The notes beneath the pieces were generated by a model. It was not told the origin of the DNA. It saw only the letters and a list, made by a program, of their open reading frames with translations, and searched no databases. A stretch of 20,471 nucleotides of DNA from Silene noctiflora (lineage: Eukaryota > Streptophyta > Magnoliopsida > Caryophyllales > Caryophyllaceae), in assembly GCA_009801015.1 (NCBI GenBank), contig VHZZ01000332.1, forward strand, positions 89,331 through 109,801. Reading direction: 5' to 3'. The translations under genes were made by a program, and so were the position numbers. Shown here piece by piece: positions 1 through 14,692 of this stretch (the stretch's first letter is position 1; every line of letters begins with the position of its first letter).

Positions 1-1
1 A

Positions 2-1808
2 CCCAACATAAATGGGTCTTCATCAAATTCTCATGGTTATGGTGTTGGTATGAGGGAAACTGAAAGTGTGAAGTTCCCTTTAAAGAAAGGTGTTTCTTCG
101 CCGAGGAAATTTAAGAAGAGATGGCATAGTAGAGAAGAGAGGAAAATTGATAGGGAACATGATGTTGTTCTTGTTCCAAAGGATGGTGTTGGTTTATCTG
201 AGTCGGAGTCCGAGGATTCTGATTGGTCTATTGGGTGGTTGGAGCCTCATGGCCATGATTTCTTGAGTGATGACGAGACTGATGATAGTTTTGCGGTCTT
301 GGTTCCTTGTTATAGGAATGACAGGAGGGCGATTGTTGAGGGGCCTAATAGCCACCTTCTGAATGCTATCCAAAGTCTTACTACTGAACATTTCACTGGT
401 ACTTGCTGTTCACTGATGCTTAATTCTGTTCTTTTTACGCTTTGAAGTTGTTTAGAATTATGTTNTTGTTTTCGCTGTCAGTTGAATGCTATCTATATAT
501 CTATATTTGTTTGACGGATTAATGGTACAAGGGTCAATTAATTTTGGTTGGCACTAGTTTAGTTGGATTTGTGACTGGAAGGACCACAAGAGCTGCAAAA
601 CCCCCCCCCCCCCCCGAAGTTTGTGGTCAATTGAGAACAACTTGGTTGTTAGCGATTTAGCGGGAAAAATGTCATGTATATCTGACCCACTTACCTTGTT
701 CATAGTGAGAGCCTTTTTCGATATGGTAGTTACCCACTTACCCCTTCTGTCATATTTGGTTCAGTCGAGTTGTGCGTGCGTTAGAAGTGTTTTATTGCAT
801 AGTAATGTTCTTGTTTGTGGTTATGGAAGGCTTAAACCAAGCAAGATAGTGATAGTTGCCCTTGCCTTTTGAATGTTTGATTGTTAAGTAATGGTCTGCT
901 TGCGTTTATGGAGGGATTAAACTTAAACTCTCATAGTCTCTCTTGTATAAATTTGGTGTGGAAGCCAATTTACAGTACTTTTCCCCGACCATATGTGAGA
1001 GGGACTTCGTATTTCTAGTGAATTGGCTTGAAAGAAGGATAGCTAAATTTTGCATTTTTCCGAGGTTGTCAGATGTTCTAAAAGTCTATCCTTGACATCT
1101 ACGAGTATTCTTCGCAATACTTCTAAGTATCATTTCTACTTTCAGAGTTAAGACAGATTTTCTACTTACCTATAAAGTAGTTACGTAGCCAAGTAGCCAT
1201 GAAAACTGCTAACTTGTGGCAAACTGGCAACTATGTTATTGTTTGATCTAAGGCGACTTGTTTTGATTCTGAGTCTCGGGTATAAAATGGAGCTATACTA
1301 AGCTACATGGATGGGTAAATTGGCCTTTACTTGATTCCGATTTTTTTCAGAGAACATGAGTTGCAAATGATTTGCTTGGAACTAATAAGCTTGAGTTGTA
1401 GATGGGCAGCAACTATTTCCGGCTCTCTTTCTTTGATCACCTTTGATTTTGTTTTTCGGTTCTCCCAATTTTCATCTCTGTAATGTGTGTTTGAAATTTC
1501 AGTCTGCCGCTACTATATGGATTATCACAAAAACTTATATAAGCTGTTCTCACTTACGAGATACATAATTGAATGGGGATTACTTAAGTATCTGTGTTGG
1601 TCTCACATGTGAGAGTGTCGCATACTAGACTCTCCGATGCACGAATCATGTAATGCTTACATTGGTCATTCCAGTTCATGCTGATATCAATCGAGTTTTC
1701 TGAGTAGACATGAACTTGATTATTAGCTGGGAACTAAACTGTGTGATTGAACATGCAGAAGGGAAAAACATGATGGATCAATGGCTATCCTCACTGCAGC
1801 AGTTCTAG
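2..1808 (+). CDS. 3' part of a plant-specific protein gene of unknown function (last two exons)
   Basis: Partial gene: the reading frame is open from base 2, so the start lies upstream. The visible exons are 2-398 and 1759-1808, with the stop TAG at 1806-1808. The exon 1 donor (CACTG|GTACTT) is in phase 1 and the acceptor (ATGCAG|AAGGG) supplies the other two bases of a Glu codon. The joined tail reads ...TTEHFTEGKNMMDQWLSSLQQF. The protein has a basic stretch (PRKFKKRWHSREERK), then an acidic, Ser-rich segment containing SDWSIGWLEPHG and DDSFAVLVPCY. From memory, this SDWS-GW-EPHG / SFAVLVPCY pattern followed by a QWLSSLQ tail is shared by uncharacterised plant proteins (Arabidopsis At4g02715-like, sometimes labelled flocculation protein). 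No catalytic motif, signal peptide or membrane segment is visible. The alternative, reading through the donor to a stop at 443-445, would replace the QWLSSLQ tail with an unrelated 16-residue end and seems less likely. Confidence 0.72.
399..1758 (+). other. Intron of the first gene, 1.36 kb, with a C15 run
   Basis: Non-coding stretch between the two exons of the first gene. It starts GTACTT and ends ATGCAG and is T-rich, as plant introns are. It carries a homopolymer of 15 C at 601-615 directly after AAAA, and one unresolved base near 465. Short open frames inside it (for example 621-872) have no family resemblance and are not called. I see no transposon ends here. Confidence 0.6.
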
Positions 1809-2678
1809 TATTAAAGCAGTTCTTGACTTCTCCCTGTGCTGTGTTTAAACATAAAAAGCAATAAGCTGTAATGCTACTATGTAGTATGTACATATGTGTT
1901 CGAAGCAAGTAGGAATCACAGCTCAAAGTCGATATGACCGTGATTTCTCATCTAAAGACGATGAACATGTTCAGATAAATCGGCCCGACTCTACATATTG
2001 TTGTTGTTGATCTACTGGCGATGCCGAGGAAATGCCCTAGCCTTGTCAGTAGAAAACTCAAATAGGCTGCTGAATCTTTCCTTTGTATTTCAGTCATTGC
2101 ATGTAAATACCAGCTGATTGTAAATAGAACTCATTGTATAATATAACCATCATTCCCTGGAAACTCAACCCTTGGATTCCTGTTTAATATTTCACTTTCT
2201 TCATTAACCAATTTGCACTTAGTTGATCATTTTCCTAAAGCTTGACCTGCCAAACGGATCAACTGGGTCAGTTTGGGTTGAGTCGTTTTCAGGTTTGAAA
2301 CAATTCGGGTTGGGTTGGGTCATGAGGATCAGGTTATTTTCGGCTCTATACTATCGAATTCATTGGGAACAATGGTCAACATGCAACAATAAACATTCGG
2401 CTCGGGTTATATTGGTTCAGGTTATTTCGTGTTATGAGCCATGCACAGGTCTTAAGCTTGGGTACGGGTCGGCTTATTTTGTCAAGTCTATGCTTATCCG
2501 TGTGATGCATAGAAAAAGAACATCTGATTACTTGCTTTGTACAATAACAAGGATCCGATGCAGATTGGTTTCGAACACCTGTTGAGAATCGTCGAGTCGT
2601 GTCGTGACCAATGGACATGAATAAGACAATCATAGGTTTCTTCTCCAAATAACTTGCAATATGCCACATCATTACATA
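1809..2678. other. 3' flank of the first gene, no further gene
   Basis: About 870 bases after the stop of the first gene. The first 300 or so bases are AT-rich and probably contain its 3' UTR; no clear AATAAA was found. From about 2235 to 2500 the DNA becomes a degenerate GGGTC/GGGTT-rich tract, listed separately. Open frames in both directions across 2223-2709 follow that low-complexity tract and look like chance. Confidence 0.5.
2240..2490. repeat. Degenerate GGGTT/GGGTC-rich low-complexity tract
   Basis: Irregular recurrence of GGGTCA, GGGTTG, TCGGGTT and CAGGTT words on the plus strand, for example around 2267-2330 and 2400-2475. It resembles a decayed pentanucleotide-type satellite of the sort scattered through plant introns and intergenic DNA. 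A similar tract in the opposite orientation (CGACC/TGACC words) lies in NAT11 intron 8. No terminal repeats or target duplications are visible, so it is not assigned to a transposon family. Confidence 0.45.
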
Positions 2679-2680
2679 TA

Positions 2681-2955
2681 CTCCCTCCTACTCGGAATAA
2701 CTGTTCCATTTGGACAATGGCACAAAAATTAAGGAATTGAGTTAAATAATGAAATGTATTGTATAGGGGTAAAAATATAGGTGGGGTAGTGAGTTAATAA
2801 AATGGGTTAATGGTGAGTTGGGTAGTAATATGTGTAAAGTAACAAGGGTAACATGGTAATTTCAGAACAAAAAACATTACCAAAAATAAACAATGGGAAA
2901 TTATTGTGAATAGACGAAAATGGACAATGGGACATTTATTAAGAATAGGAGGGAG
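2681..2955. mobile_element. Stowaway-type MITE, 275 bp, intact ends
   Basis: The left end reads CTCCCTCCTACTCGGAATAA and the right end is its inverted partner, ending TAAGAATAGGAGGGAG. The two arms match over roughly the first 30 bases, including the CCATTT words further in. The element is flanked by TA on both sides (2679-2680 and 2956-2957), the target duplication of Tc1/mariner-derived Stowaway MITEs. The interior is AT-rich with no coding capacity. It lies between the convergent 3' ends of the first gene and ECD. Confidence 0.9.
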
Positions 2956-2957
2956 TA

Positions 2958-3576
2958 ACTTGTTGTTATGGATTTTCATTTCATTTTCGTGTTGGAAGAA
3001 TATTATGAATGCAACAATAATCACTATTTTATTGACGTACAATCAAAGATTTTCCCAATCTTGGTGTGCTCATCATTTGGTAAATGTAACAATCAACATA
3101 CAAAAAAGACATGTCAACTGTGTATGATGCATGCAACGTGTTTAATACATAACGAATAACACAAACATAATTATAATAACGGATTTTTTAACACGTGTCC
3201 TTCCGTTGTAATAATTATTATAAACTCGAACAAATAATCACAGATTTTGGATTTTGTGTATAATTAGAATAACGTATAGGGTCCAAACAATCGGAATATA
3301 TTGTGGAATTCACTTGAACGGAAGGAGCATTTCACAACTTTTTAACATACACATAATCCGCAAAATTCTCTCAATTAAAATAACTTCTCGGTAATTAATA
3401 TTTTACATTACAAAAAAGTCACTATACAAAGTAAAAGCAATATAAACTAGTACATGTCAACGAGTTGCGATCATCTGTATCACTTAATCGCTATTGTGCC
3501 TGACAACCTTTAACTTCTGATAATCATACCTCGAATAATGAAAATGGTGATAATTTATACTAGACTGATGATGTGT
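2958..3576. other. AT-rich convergent intergenic DNA / ECD 3' flank
   Basis: AT-rich sequence between the Stowaway element and the ECD stop codon. The part nearest 3576 should hold the 3' UTR of the minus-strand ECD gene. Open frames at 2906-3159 overlap the MITE edge and have no family resemblance. Nothing else is recognisable. Confidence 0.5.
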
Positions 3577-8450
<4,874 letters not shown>

Positions 8451-8600
8451 TGTTATTGTGTTTCCAGAGGACTTGAAGGTTCTAAGCTCTAACTACTGCG
8501 CGCTAAATGGGTTTTTGCTTGGGAAGTCTAATTTGTGAATTGTGAGTTTGATTTTGGGCTTTGTGTTAGCAATTTAAGTATCCGTTGTTAGTTTCGATTT
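8451..8600 (-). promoter_or_regulatory. ECD upstream region / probable 5' leader
   Basis: The 150 bases upstream of the ECD start codon (reading on the minus strand) separate it from the inverted-repeat element at about 8600-9355. No clear TATA box is visible, so the promoter position is inferred only from the gene's start. If the element is an insertion, any more distal promoter parts have been pushed away by about 0.75 kb. Confidence 0.35.
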
Positions 8601-9355
8601 GTCCATTAAAGTATGGGTGATGTTCTTTCATTTACATGATTTACTCAATTATGGACATAATTTCTTATTTTAACCCTTTTCACTTTTCTCTCTTCAACTC
8701 CCTCTCTCTACCTCTCAACCACCACCCCTTCTTCTAACCACCACCATTCCCCATCGAACGTCACCCTACTTCCACCAACCCCTTTCCCTATGCAACTTCC
8801 ATGTGTGATATGATAGCCGATAATCGTTATTTACATCAAACATATTCTAATATGATTTTAAAAACATGTACCCTTTAAATTCCATATTCATTAACGCCAA
8901 ACACAATGAATCTATGTTACCGGATTTTACAATACATTTGGACAGGAGGATGAAATACAACAATCCTATTACATGGGCAAAAGTGAATGAAATCTAAACT
9001 CAGTTCAGAAGCGTCACTATGAATTAAGTCGGCCCTCTACCAACAGCCACCTCATTAACCATGAAATTCTTACATTAACCCTAATTAAATTAGTATTGAA
9101 TTGATATAATCCCAGAAAATTGATGCATAATTAATAAAGAACAAAATTATTAGTTATTCAATATGAAAATTAAGATATATCATTGATTGATTTAAGTAAG
9201 AATTTGGTTAATTTTTAGAGTAAGAAAAAAAGGGATAACTTATTTTTTAATTTTTGGGAGAAGGGTATGTTATGGAAAAGTTATGGAAAAAAAGTACATG
9301 ATTGAGTAAAATATGTACATGAAAGAGCAACTACGTTAAAGTATTTGTCTGCAGT
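8600..9355. mobile_element. Inverted-repeat-bounded element (MITE-like, family unassigned)
   Basis: The segment at 8623-8655 (TTCTTTCATTTACATG, then TTTACTCAATTATGGAC) recurs inverted at 9294-9328 (GTACATGATTGAGTAAAAT, then GTACATGAAAGAG). About 30 of 36 positions match, and weaker similarity extends outward (ATTAAAGTA on one side, TTAAAGTATTTGTC on the other). The interior, about 640 bp, has a CT- and CCA-rich left part and an AT-rich right part, with no coding capacity. The outer limits are approximate because no clear target duplication was found. Confidence 0.6.
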
Positions 9356-10700
9356 TTAATTGAAATGCTTAGAGTGAGAGGGATAATTTGGGACGTTCAT
9401 TAAATTTGTCGACGATTTGAAGTAATGTGTGAACGACAAATGTTGATTGAGATTTTGATTCAGTATAGTTTAGATTGGGCTTCGTAGGATAGGTTTAGGA
9501 CTCAATCATTAAAGATCGTTGATAAATTAAAGTTAATAGTTGTGACTTAAGAGGGGAAGGAAGGTTGTTTGTGAGAGTCGACTAGGAAATCGATGTGTTA
9601 CAGGACATACAACATCAAAATGAGGAATACCTCATCAAAGTCCACCTAAACCCCATTTGACACCTCGGTCGAAGTTGTAGTTGACATTTTAGTCGGTTCT
9701 AAATAAGGAGGAGCCTGTAAACAATGACGTTCCAATTTTGTCGTCATCCACTATCAAGTTGAAGCAATACTCAAGTGAGAGTTCGAGTAGTGTTATTGTT
9801 CTGAATACGGGAAATAAAGATATGAGTATGTCTTAGATTATCAATGGGTCATAAACCATGAAAGTTCTTTGTTTCACGTGAACTCTAGATTTAGGTCATG
9901 TTGATTACCGTCTATGATATGATCCTTCTAATGATCGACCTTTGTTCGCAGGTTTCCACTAGTGGAACAAGGCTGTGGAGTTAGAAGGATGACAACTAGC
10001 TGATAGATGATTGATTTTTAGTTGGATAACTGCTCTTTGGCGCTTTTAAGGGTGCACGGTTAAGCACATTAACATGCCCACTTATTTGTGCTTTTGTTGA
10101 GAGGTGACAACTATATACAAACACTTTTCACATAACGATTGGAGAGATCCATGACAATGGAGAATACTAAAAACTCTAGTTGATGGTGATATTTGTTGAG
10201 TGTCCTCTCAAGCAAGTGCCATAAAGCTTGTTAATCCCGACATCTGCAAATTCTTCGCGAAGTTGCTTGACAAGCGGAATAAACAAAGTATCTTTTTATC
10301 ATCTTAAAGATCAATTCATTAATTAGAGAACATACGATATCTAGAAATCTAATCAAAATGACAAAATACAAGATTGTTAAAATCAATTCATTAATTTGCA
10401 AAATGGATCATCTTTATTTATTTTCTCTCCATTTTATCTTACAAAACATTACTATATTATATATTCCAAAATTTCAATCCCATTTATTTACTTTTTATTT
10501 TATTTTATTTTTATTTTCAAATAAATCTATAACCATTCAATCGATTCTAAATTTAATCCGAACAGTAACTGCTTATCTTCTCAACACGAGCACAAGTAAC
10601 AAGACTACACGAACTCTCACGTCTCATTCTCTCAAGATTCCCAATTCACAAACCCCAAACACCCCGAAATCCGAAACTCTCGGACTCAATTTTAATCCCT
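9356..10700. other. Unassigned intergenic DNA
   Basis: About 1.3 kb with no recognisable gene. The composition is mixed; 9540-10300 is less AT-rich than the rest and could be decayed repeat DNA, but no ends, motifs or protein similarity were recognised. From about 10360 it becomes strongly AT-rich and then C-rich, leading into the promoter of the small gene at 10744. An open frame at 10358-10888 overlaps that promoter and gene in another frame and is rejected. Confidence 0.45.
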
Positions 10701-10701
10701 C

Positions 10702-10708
10702 TATAAAT
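10702..10708 (+). promoter_or_regulatory. Possible TATA box for the 104-aa gene
   Basis: TATAAAT lies 36 bases before the ATG at 10744, in a CT-rich setting (CCCTCTATAAATCC). If it is functional, transcription would start only about 10 bases before the ATG, giving an unusually short leader. An upstream TATA-less start is equally possible. Confidence 0.35.
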
Positions 10709-10743
10709 CCAACAAACCCAGATATAAACATCAAACTAAAACC

Positions 10744-11058
10744 ATGTGTTACCACCACGACGAAGAATGGCGGAAAGACTACCAAACACCACCGCGCCAA
10801 CCACCACCAACCACCGCAGCAGCAGCAGCAGCCGTCGCACGATCCGCCGATCTGGTGCTTAACTTGCGCCGCCGGCTCGCCGATATAGAATCGCGGCTTG
10901 CTCTAGCTAGGGCTAGAGAAGCTGCGCTTAGTCGCCAAATCAATGAGACGAAACGCTTCGTTTCGGTTATGGAAATACTTGAGTCTTATCTTAAACGACG
11001 TTTTGTTGAGCAGCAAGAGATTCTTTCTCGCTTGCTCGCCTCCGTTTCTCAATTATAA
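10744..11058 (+). CDS. Small coiled-coil protein of unknown function, 104 aa, single exon
   Basis: Intronless frame from ATG (AAACCATGTG context) to TAA at 11056-11058. The N-terminus is His/Pro-rich (MCYHHDEEWRKDYQTPPRQPPP), followed by an Ala run of six encoded by a GCA/CAG microsatellite. From about residue 34 the protein is one long amphipathic helix, very rich in Arg, Leu, Glu and Ala, with heptad-like spacing (LNLRRRLADIESRLALARA, then LSRQINETKRFVSVMEILE). It ends LKRRFVEQQEILSRLLASV. There is no signal peptide, membrane segment or catalytic motif. I believe similar short coiled-coil proteins exist as hypothetical proteins in other plants but cannot name the family. Base composition in the coding part (GC-rich, codon-like) differs sharply from the AT-rich flanks, which supports a real gene. 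A coiled-coil adaptor or dimerising role is inference only. Confidence 0.72.
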   Translation: MCYHHDEEWRKDYQTPPRQPPPTTAAAAAAVARSADLVLNLRRRLADIESRLALARAREAALSRQINETKRFVSVMEILESYLKRRFVEQQEILSRLLASVSQL

Positions 11059-11288
11059 TTCGCTTTTTTATTCAAATGAAATGATATGAAGTTTCCTGTA
11101 TTTCTGTTGCATAAATAATTGTAATTTTAAGAAGTAATATTGTCTGTTTGAATTAATTAGGTTTATTTGTTGTTGTTTGTCAATTGATGATAATTGTTGC
11201 ATAAATTTGGGTTAATTTTTGCTGATTCAGTTTCTTGCTAGTAAGTTGTTCCATTTGATTGCTAACGTTTTTCATAATCCGCTCACAT
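11059..11288 (+). other. 3' flank of the small gene
   Basis: T-rich DNA following the stop at 11058, consistent with a 3' UTR. No clear AATAAA signal was placed. The stretch ends at the fold-back structure at 11289. Confidence 0.4.
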
Positions 11289-11386
11289 ACTATCCGTCTT
11301 TAGCTTTAGACGGATAGTGGCTCTCTACAATGAGACAGACTGATTTTGAAAACCGTAAACAATCAAACGAAACAGAGGAAGTACAA
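11289..11386. mobile_element. Fold-back hairpin with a Stowaway-like end (MITE remnant)
   Basis: ACTATCCGTCT (11289-11299) is perfectly repeated inverted as AGACGGATAGT (11308-11318) around an 8-base loop. Some 50 bases on, AAACAATCAAACG and CAGAGGAAGTA resemble the right end of the Stowaway elements in this window (AACAAATGA...GGGAGTA). Either one composite remnant or two neighbouring ones; limits are approximate. Confidence 0.45.
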
Positions 11387-11468
11387 TATCGTAGTTTATT
11401 CAGCTTTATGATTGCTTCTGAATGTGTGAAAGGCTTTGTTTTGGTGTACACATCTGTAATAAGTTATA

Positions 11469-11500
11469 CTCCCTCCGTCTCAATCATTTCTTTTCGCTGA
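11469..11500. mobile_element. Left end of a Stowaway-like MITE, partner end not found
   Basis: CTCCCTCCGTCTCAATCATT preceded by TA (11467-11468) is the Stowaway terminal consensus. No matching inverted end was found downstream, so the element is truncated or its other end has decayed. The end coordinate marks only the recognisable terminus. Confidence 0.5.
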
Positions 11501-13998
11501 ACATCATTCTAGTGTTATGTACAATTTGCAAATTGCTTGAAAGTTGCAACCTTTTAGTTTATCCACTTTTGTGGTTGCTCAAGTTCTTGAAAGCTACTCA
11601 GTATTACTCAGATCTTGTAGTTATTCGGCTTTGTAGTTGGCTAATTGCTTAGATCGTACGAAAGCTGTTACCTTTAGTGCAGCTGATATAGTTTGGACTA
11701 GAGCTTAAGGGAGGTTGTGTGGGGTTCGTCGTTAAGTCGCTTATTAGGAGCATGATTAAGTCACGTGAGACAGAAGAACGAAGCTTCTTTGTTAGCTTTT
11801 TGATAGGATGTTTGATTACAACTGAGTGTTATAGCTTAATGAGAATGATGTACGACATGCACGTCTTGTTTCCATATGGTGTGAGTTCTTTAACTCATTT
11901 AATTAGATGCTAAAGTTGCTATAGCGGCGATAATGCTTTATAGAGTTCCTTTGTGGCTGCGATTGATTCAACTCTTCTCGGTTTTCTCAGCTTTTACAGG
12001 TGGGTTTTCACTAGAACTGAATGCTTAGTATAGATTGAAGTTCAATCATCTGTTGTTCTCCTAGGCTTAAGGATGATATACATGCTTTGGCTGTCTTCCC
12101 TACCCATCTTTATGTGTCGTAATACGTGTAGTTATGTGAATATTATAAGTGCATTAATTTAGTGTAGCTCTCATTTATCTGTTATCATCTAGTTCATTCA
12201 CGCAGTTCCCTTCGACATTTTTTGTTAATTATCCCTAGATTTGTTTGGTGATGGACTATTTTGGTGGTGCTAAAAATCTTGCATCTCCTTGATTTGATAA
12301 GGAGTATAGAACTATTACTGTGAAGGTCTGAAGTGTCATCACTGTTGGCTCAGCACTCTCGCTGAATTGGTTACCTGGTTTCGGGTGATGCTTAACTACA
12401 TTAAAGCCCTAGAATTTCGTTGCATTCTGCATTTCTGCATACATCAGAAGATTGCTTTCTTTCTGCAGGTGACTCTTACTCTTCTAAGACTATCCTCTCT
12501 GTTTTTTTCCTCGTCTAATGTCCAAGTCTGTTTTATCCTTGGGAGTTTCAGCCATTTACAAAATCATTTGGCATAGGAATATTGTATTGAATGTAATAGA
12601 TGAAGAAAAGTTGATCAGGTGATCGAAAGTGTATGTCAAATTATTTAGGCCGTTGGTGTGTTTGTTTTCACCAATCTTTGAGGCGAAGTTACCAACAACT
12701 TTTCATACAAGGTATCTTGTGGAGAAGCTGAGAATACAACAGAAGGGTATGGAAATTGGAAACAGAGAACATTATGATCGCTCCTCACTGTTTTACAGCT
12801 TTAGGGGCATAGGGCTGTCTTATGTATTCGTTCCAATAGGGTCCAATACTCGTTATCCTTTTGGTTTTATGTTACGTCTTGATACATCATGAATTCATGA
12901 TAGTTCACTAAAATGGTTGCGCTATATTTTACTGTGCACCAATTGTCGTTTGATGCGAAGTTCATTATGGTACCTCTCTAACTGTAAGACAGGATTGAGG
13001 TTGGTACATCCGACCTCCGTATCCCGATCTCCCCTTGGGAAGGGAACTTTATTCGCATTTCTAGCATCTTGACTTCATCTGGATATCCCATTAAAGAAAC
13101 CTCTAGCTTAACCATTCACTTTTATGTGATTTAAATATTGAATAATTGTTTACACCAATAATGTGATTATGTTAAGGTGAAAAGTTGTTTTCTGGATGTG
13201 AATTGTGATTGAATCAAAGTCACTTTCGTAATTTATTTATTACTAATAATGAATAATGATTCCTTTGGGTCTTTTCTTGTTTTAATATCATCGTGCAGTA
13301 GCTCTATTCATAAAGCATTAGATTAGATAATACCAAAGGGACAACGTCTTCTTATGAGTTACCCTACCAGGCTACCACCAGGAAAAAATTTAACGAAAAA
13401 GTACCCGTGAATTGTGACATCTCACAATGACCTTCCCTCTTTGTCATTATTTAAATTAATTATAAGACGTCACAAGTTTATGACGTGTCACAAATGAGAA
13501 TTTGTGATCATCATATTGCTCTTAATATGGTGAAGTCATATTTAACTTTTTTTTTATCCCTATATAATAGAGATGGAGTCTATATAATACGAGATTTACT
13601 TGTATTTTTATGACCGTATATTATCTCTTTGAACCCCAGGAAAAAAACCCAGCTAAATACTCGTTCTTTCTCATTATAAGGCTGATAGGTTTTTCTAGTT
13701 TTCCCTCACATAATGATAGGTTTCATGAACCTAGTCGTGAAACAAATGACGAAGTGTCAAAGTTTTATATGACTTGTTAGTAATATGATAGAGCTATACA
13801 AGGAGTTCACGAAATTTAAAATTTAAAAACATGTTCGAATTTTGTTTGAAAGCTCTCCATTTTTTATTAACGAACAAGATTTTATTCTAAAACGATGTAA
13901 CGGTGTGAATATCTTAAAAATTACTCTGATTGTTAATAAAAGGAGAAAAAAATAGAATAGTTATGTAAGAGGGAATGGAAGGAAATTGAGTGAAAAAC
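11501..13998. other. 2.5 kb of intergenic DNA without a convincing gene
   Basis: AT-rich, T-biased on the plus strand up to about 13000, in the way introns and 3' UTRs are. Frames at 11422-11652, 11719-11913, 12367-12576 and 12629-12892 show no family resemblance and none fits splice sites into a recognisable protein. A CTGCAG|GTGACT acceptor-like site near 12465 leaves open a non-coding or 3'-UTR-spliced transcript from the small gene upstream. A possible SINE scrap is listed at 12984-13050. ACGT-core words (GACGTCA at 13466, TGACGTGTCA at 13481) occur in a palindromic patch. Confidence 0.45.
12984..13050 (+). repeat. Possible SINE-derived remnant
   Basis: GTAAGACAGGATTGAGG followed by TTGGTACATCCGACCTCC and then a C-rich patch resembles the GTAAGG...GTACATCCGACCCCC block that recurs near the 3' side of some plant tRNA-derived SINEs. 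No A/B promoter boxes, tail or target duplications were identified, so this is a weak call. Confidence 0.25.
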
Positions 13999-14001
13999 TA
14001 A

Positions 14002-14692
14002 GAGGGCGTTTGGTTAGAGAAAGGGAAAGGGAAAGGAAATCAGAAAGGGTAAGAGGGGGAAAGGTAATAAACTTAACTAGTTGTTTGGTTACATCCAGAA
14101 AGGAATTAATGGTCCATCCACTCTCAATCCTACCATTAACACACACCACCCCAAACAACCACTTATTTACTCAAAAATGGCTGCAACCATCGTCTCCCCA
14201 CCCCACTACTGCCGAGACCCCACCACATCGTCCCACCTGACACTGTCGCCCATTTGTCGTCGCCGCCCCACCCTATTCCAACACCAAAACCGTCACTCTT
14301 CACCCTAAAAAAACCCTCCCCTACCCTCGAAATACGGCAGTCTGGGGTACTTGGGGAGAAGATTGGTGAGTTGTGGTTTGTTTTGGTGTGCGGGTGGTTT
14401 AGGTAGGGTGGTTGTGGTGGTGGTGATGGTGGTGGTGGCTTCATGGCGGTGGCGTGGTGGTGGCTGGTGTGGTGGTAGCCGCAAGTGTGGTGGTTGGTGA
14501 ATAAGGTGGTTGAAAGGTAACAAGGGTAATGAAATCTCATACCTTGGGGGGTGGGGGGTAATGAATTAGATGGATTGAGGGGTAAGGAAGAGAGTTTCAT
14601 TCCCTTTGTTTGTGTCAAACAAACNCCAACAAAGGAAATNAGTAACTTTGTTTCCCTTTCCCTTTCTTATAGACCTCCAACCAAACGCCCCC
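14002..14692. mobile_element. Tourist/PIF-Harbinger-type MITE, 691 bp
   Basis: The left end reads GAGGGCGTTTGGTTAGAG followed by (AAAGGG)-like repeats. The right end is its inverted partner (CCCTTTCCC...CCAACCAAACGCCCCC), so the termini are G-R-GGGCGTTTGGTT, the usual Tourist type. TAA flanks both ends (13999-14001 and 14693-14695), the three-base TWA target duplication expected for PIF/Harbinger. The interior is low-complexity: CCACCAC/GGTGGTGG-rich in the middle, with purine/pyrimidine-skewed arms. No transposase is present; long Pro/His/Thr-rich open frames inside are by-products of this composition. Two unresolved bases lie near the right arm. It sits about 0.7 kb upstream of NAT11. Confidence 0.88.

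Noticed and set aside
2223-2709. Overlapping open frames on both strands of about 70-120 codons
   Set aside because: They follow a low-complexity GGGTC tract and a MITE edge, with no family resemblance or splice support.
9540-10300. Possible decayed mobile-element or gene fragment
   Set aside because: Somewhat more balanced composition, but no ends, no motif and no readable protein similarity; left as unassigned.
10358-10888. 176-codon frame overlapping the small coiled-coil gene
   Set aside because: Its 5' half is AT-rich promoter-like DNA and its 3' half is another frame of the 104-aa protein; composition is not coding-like.
11422-12892. Several 60-90 codon plus-strand frames after the small gene
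   Set aside because: T-rich, Leu/Phe/Ser-rich chance translations with no recognisable domain and no joint splicing into one protein.
13400-13495. Palindromic patch with GACGTCA and TGACGTGTCA, bZIP-like sites
   Set aside because: ACGT-core words are common by chance and the nearest downstream gene starts almost 2 kb away beyond a MITE.
14163-14618. Long Pro/His/Thr-rich frames on the minus strand
   Set aside because: They lie wholly inside the Tourist-type MITE and reflect its CCACCAC composition; no transposase motif.
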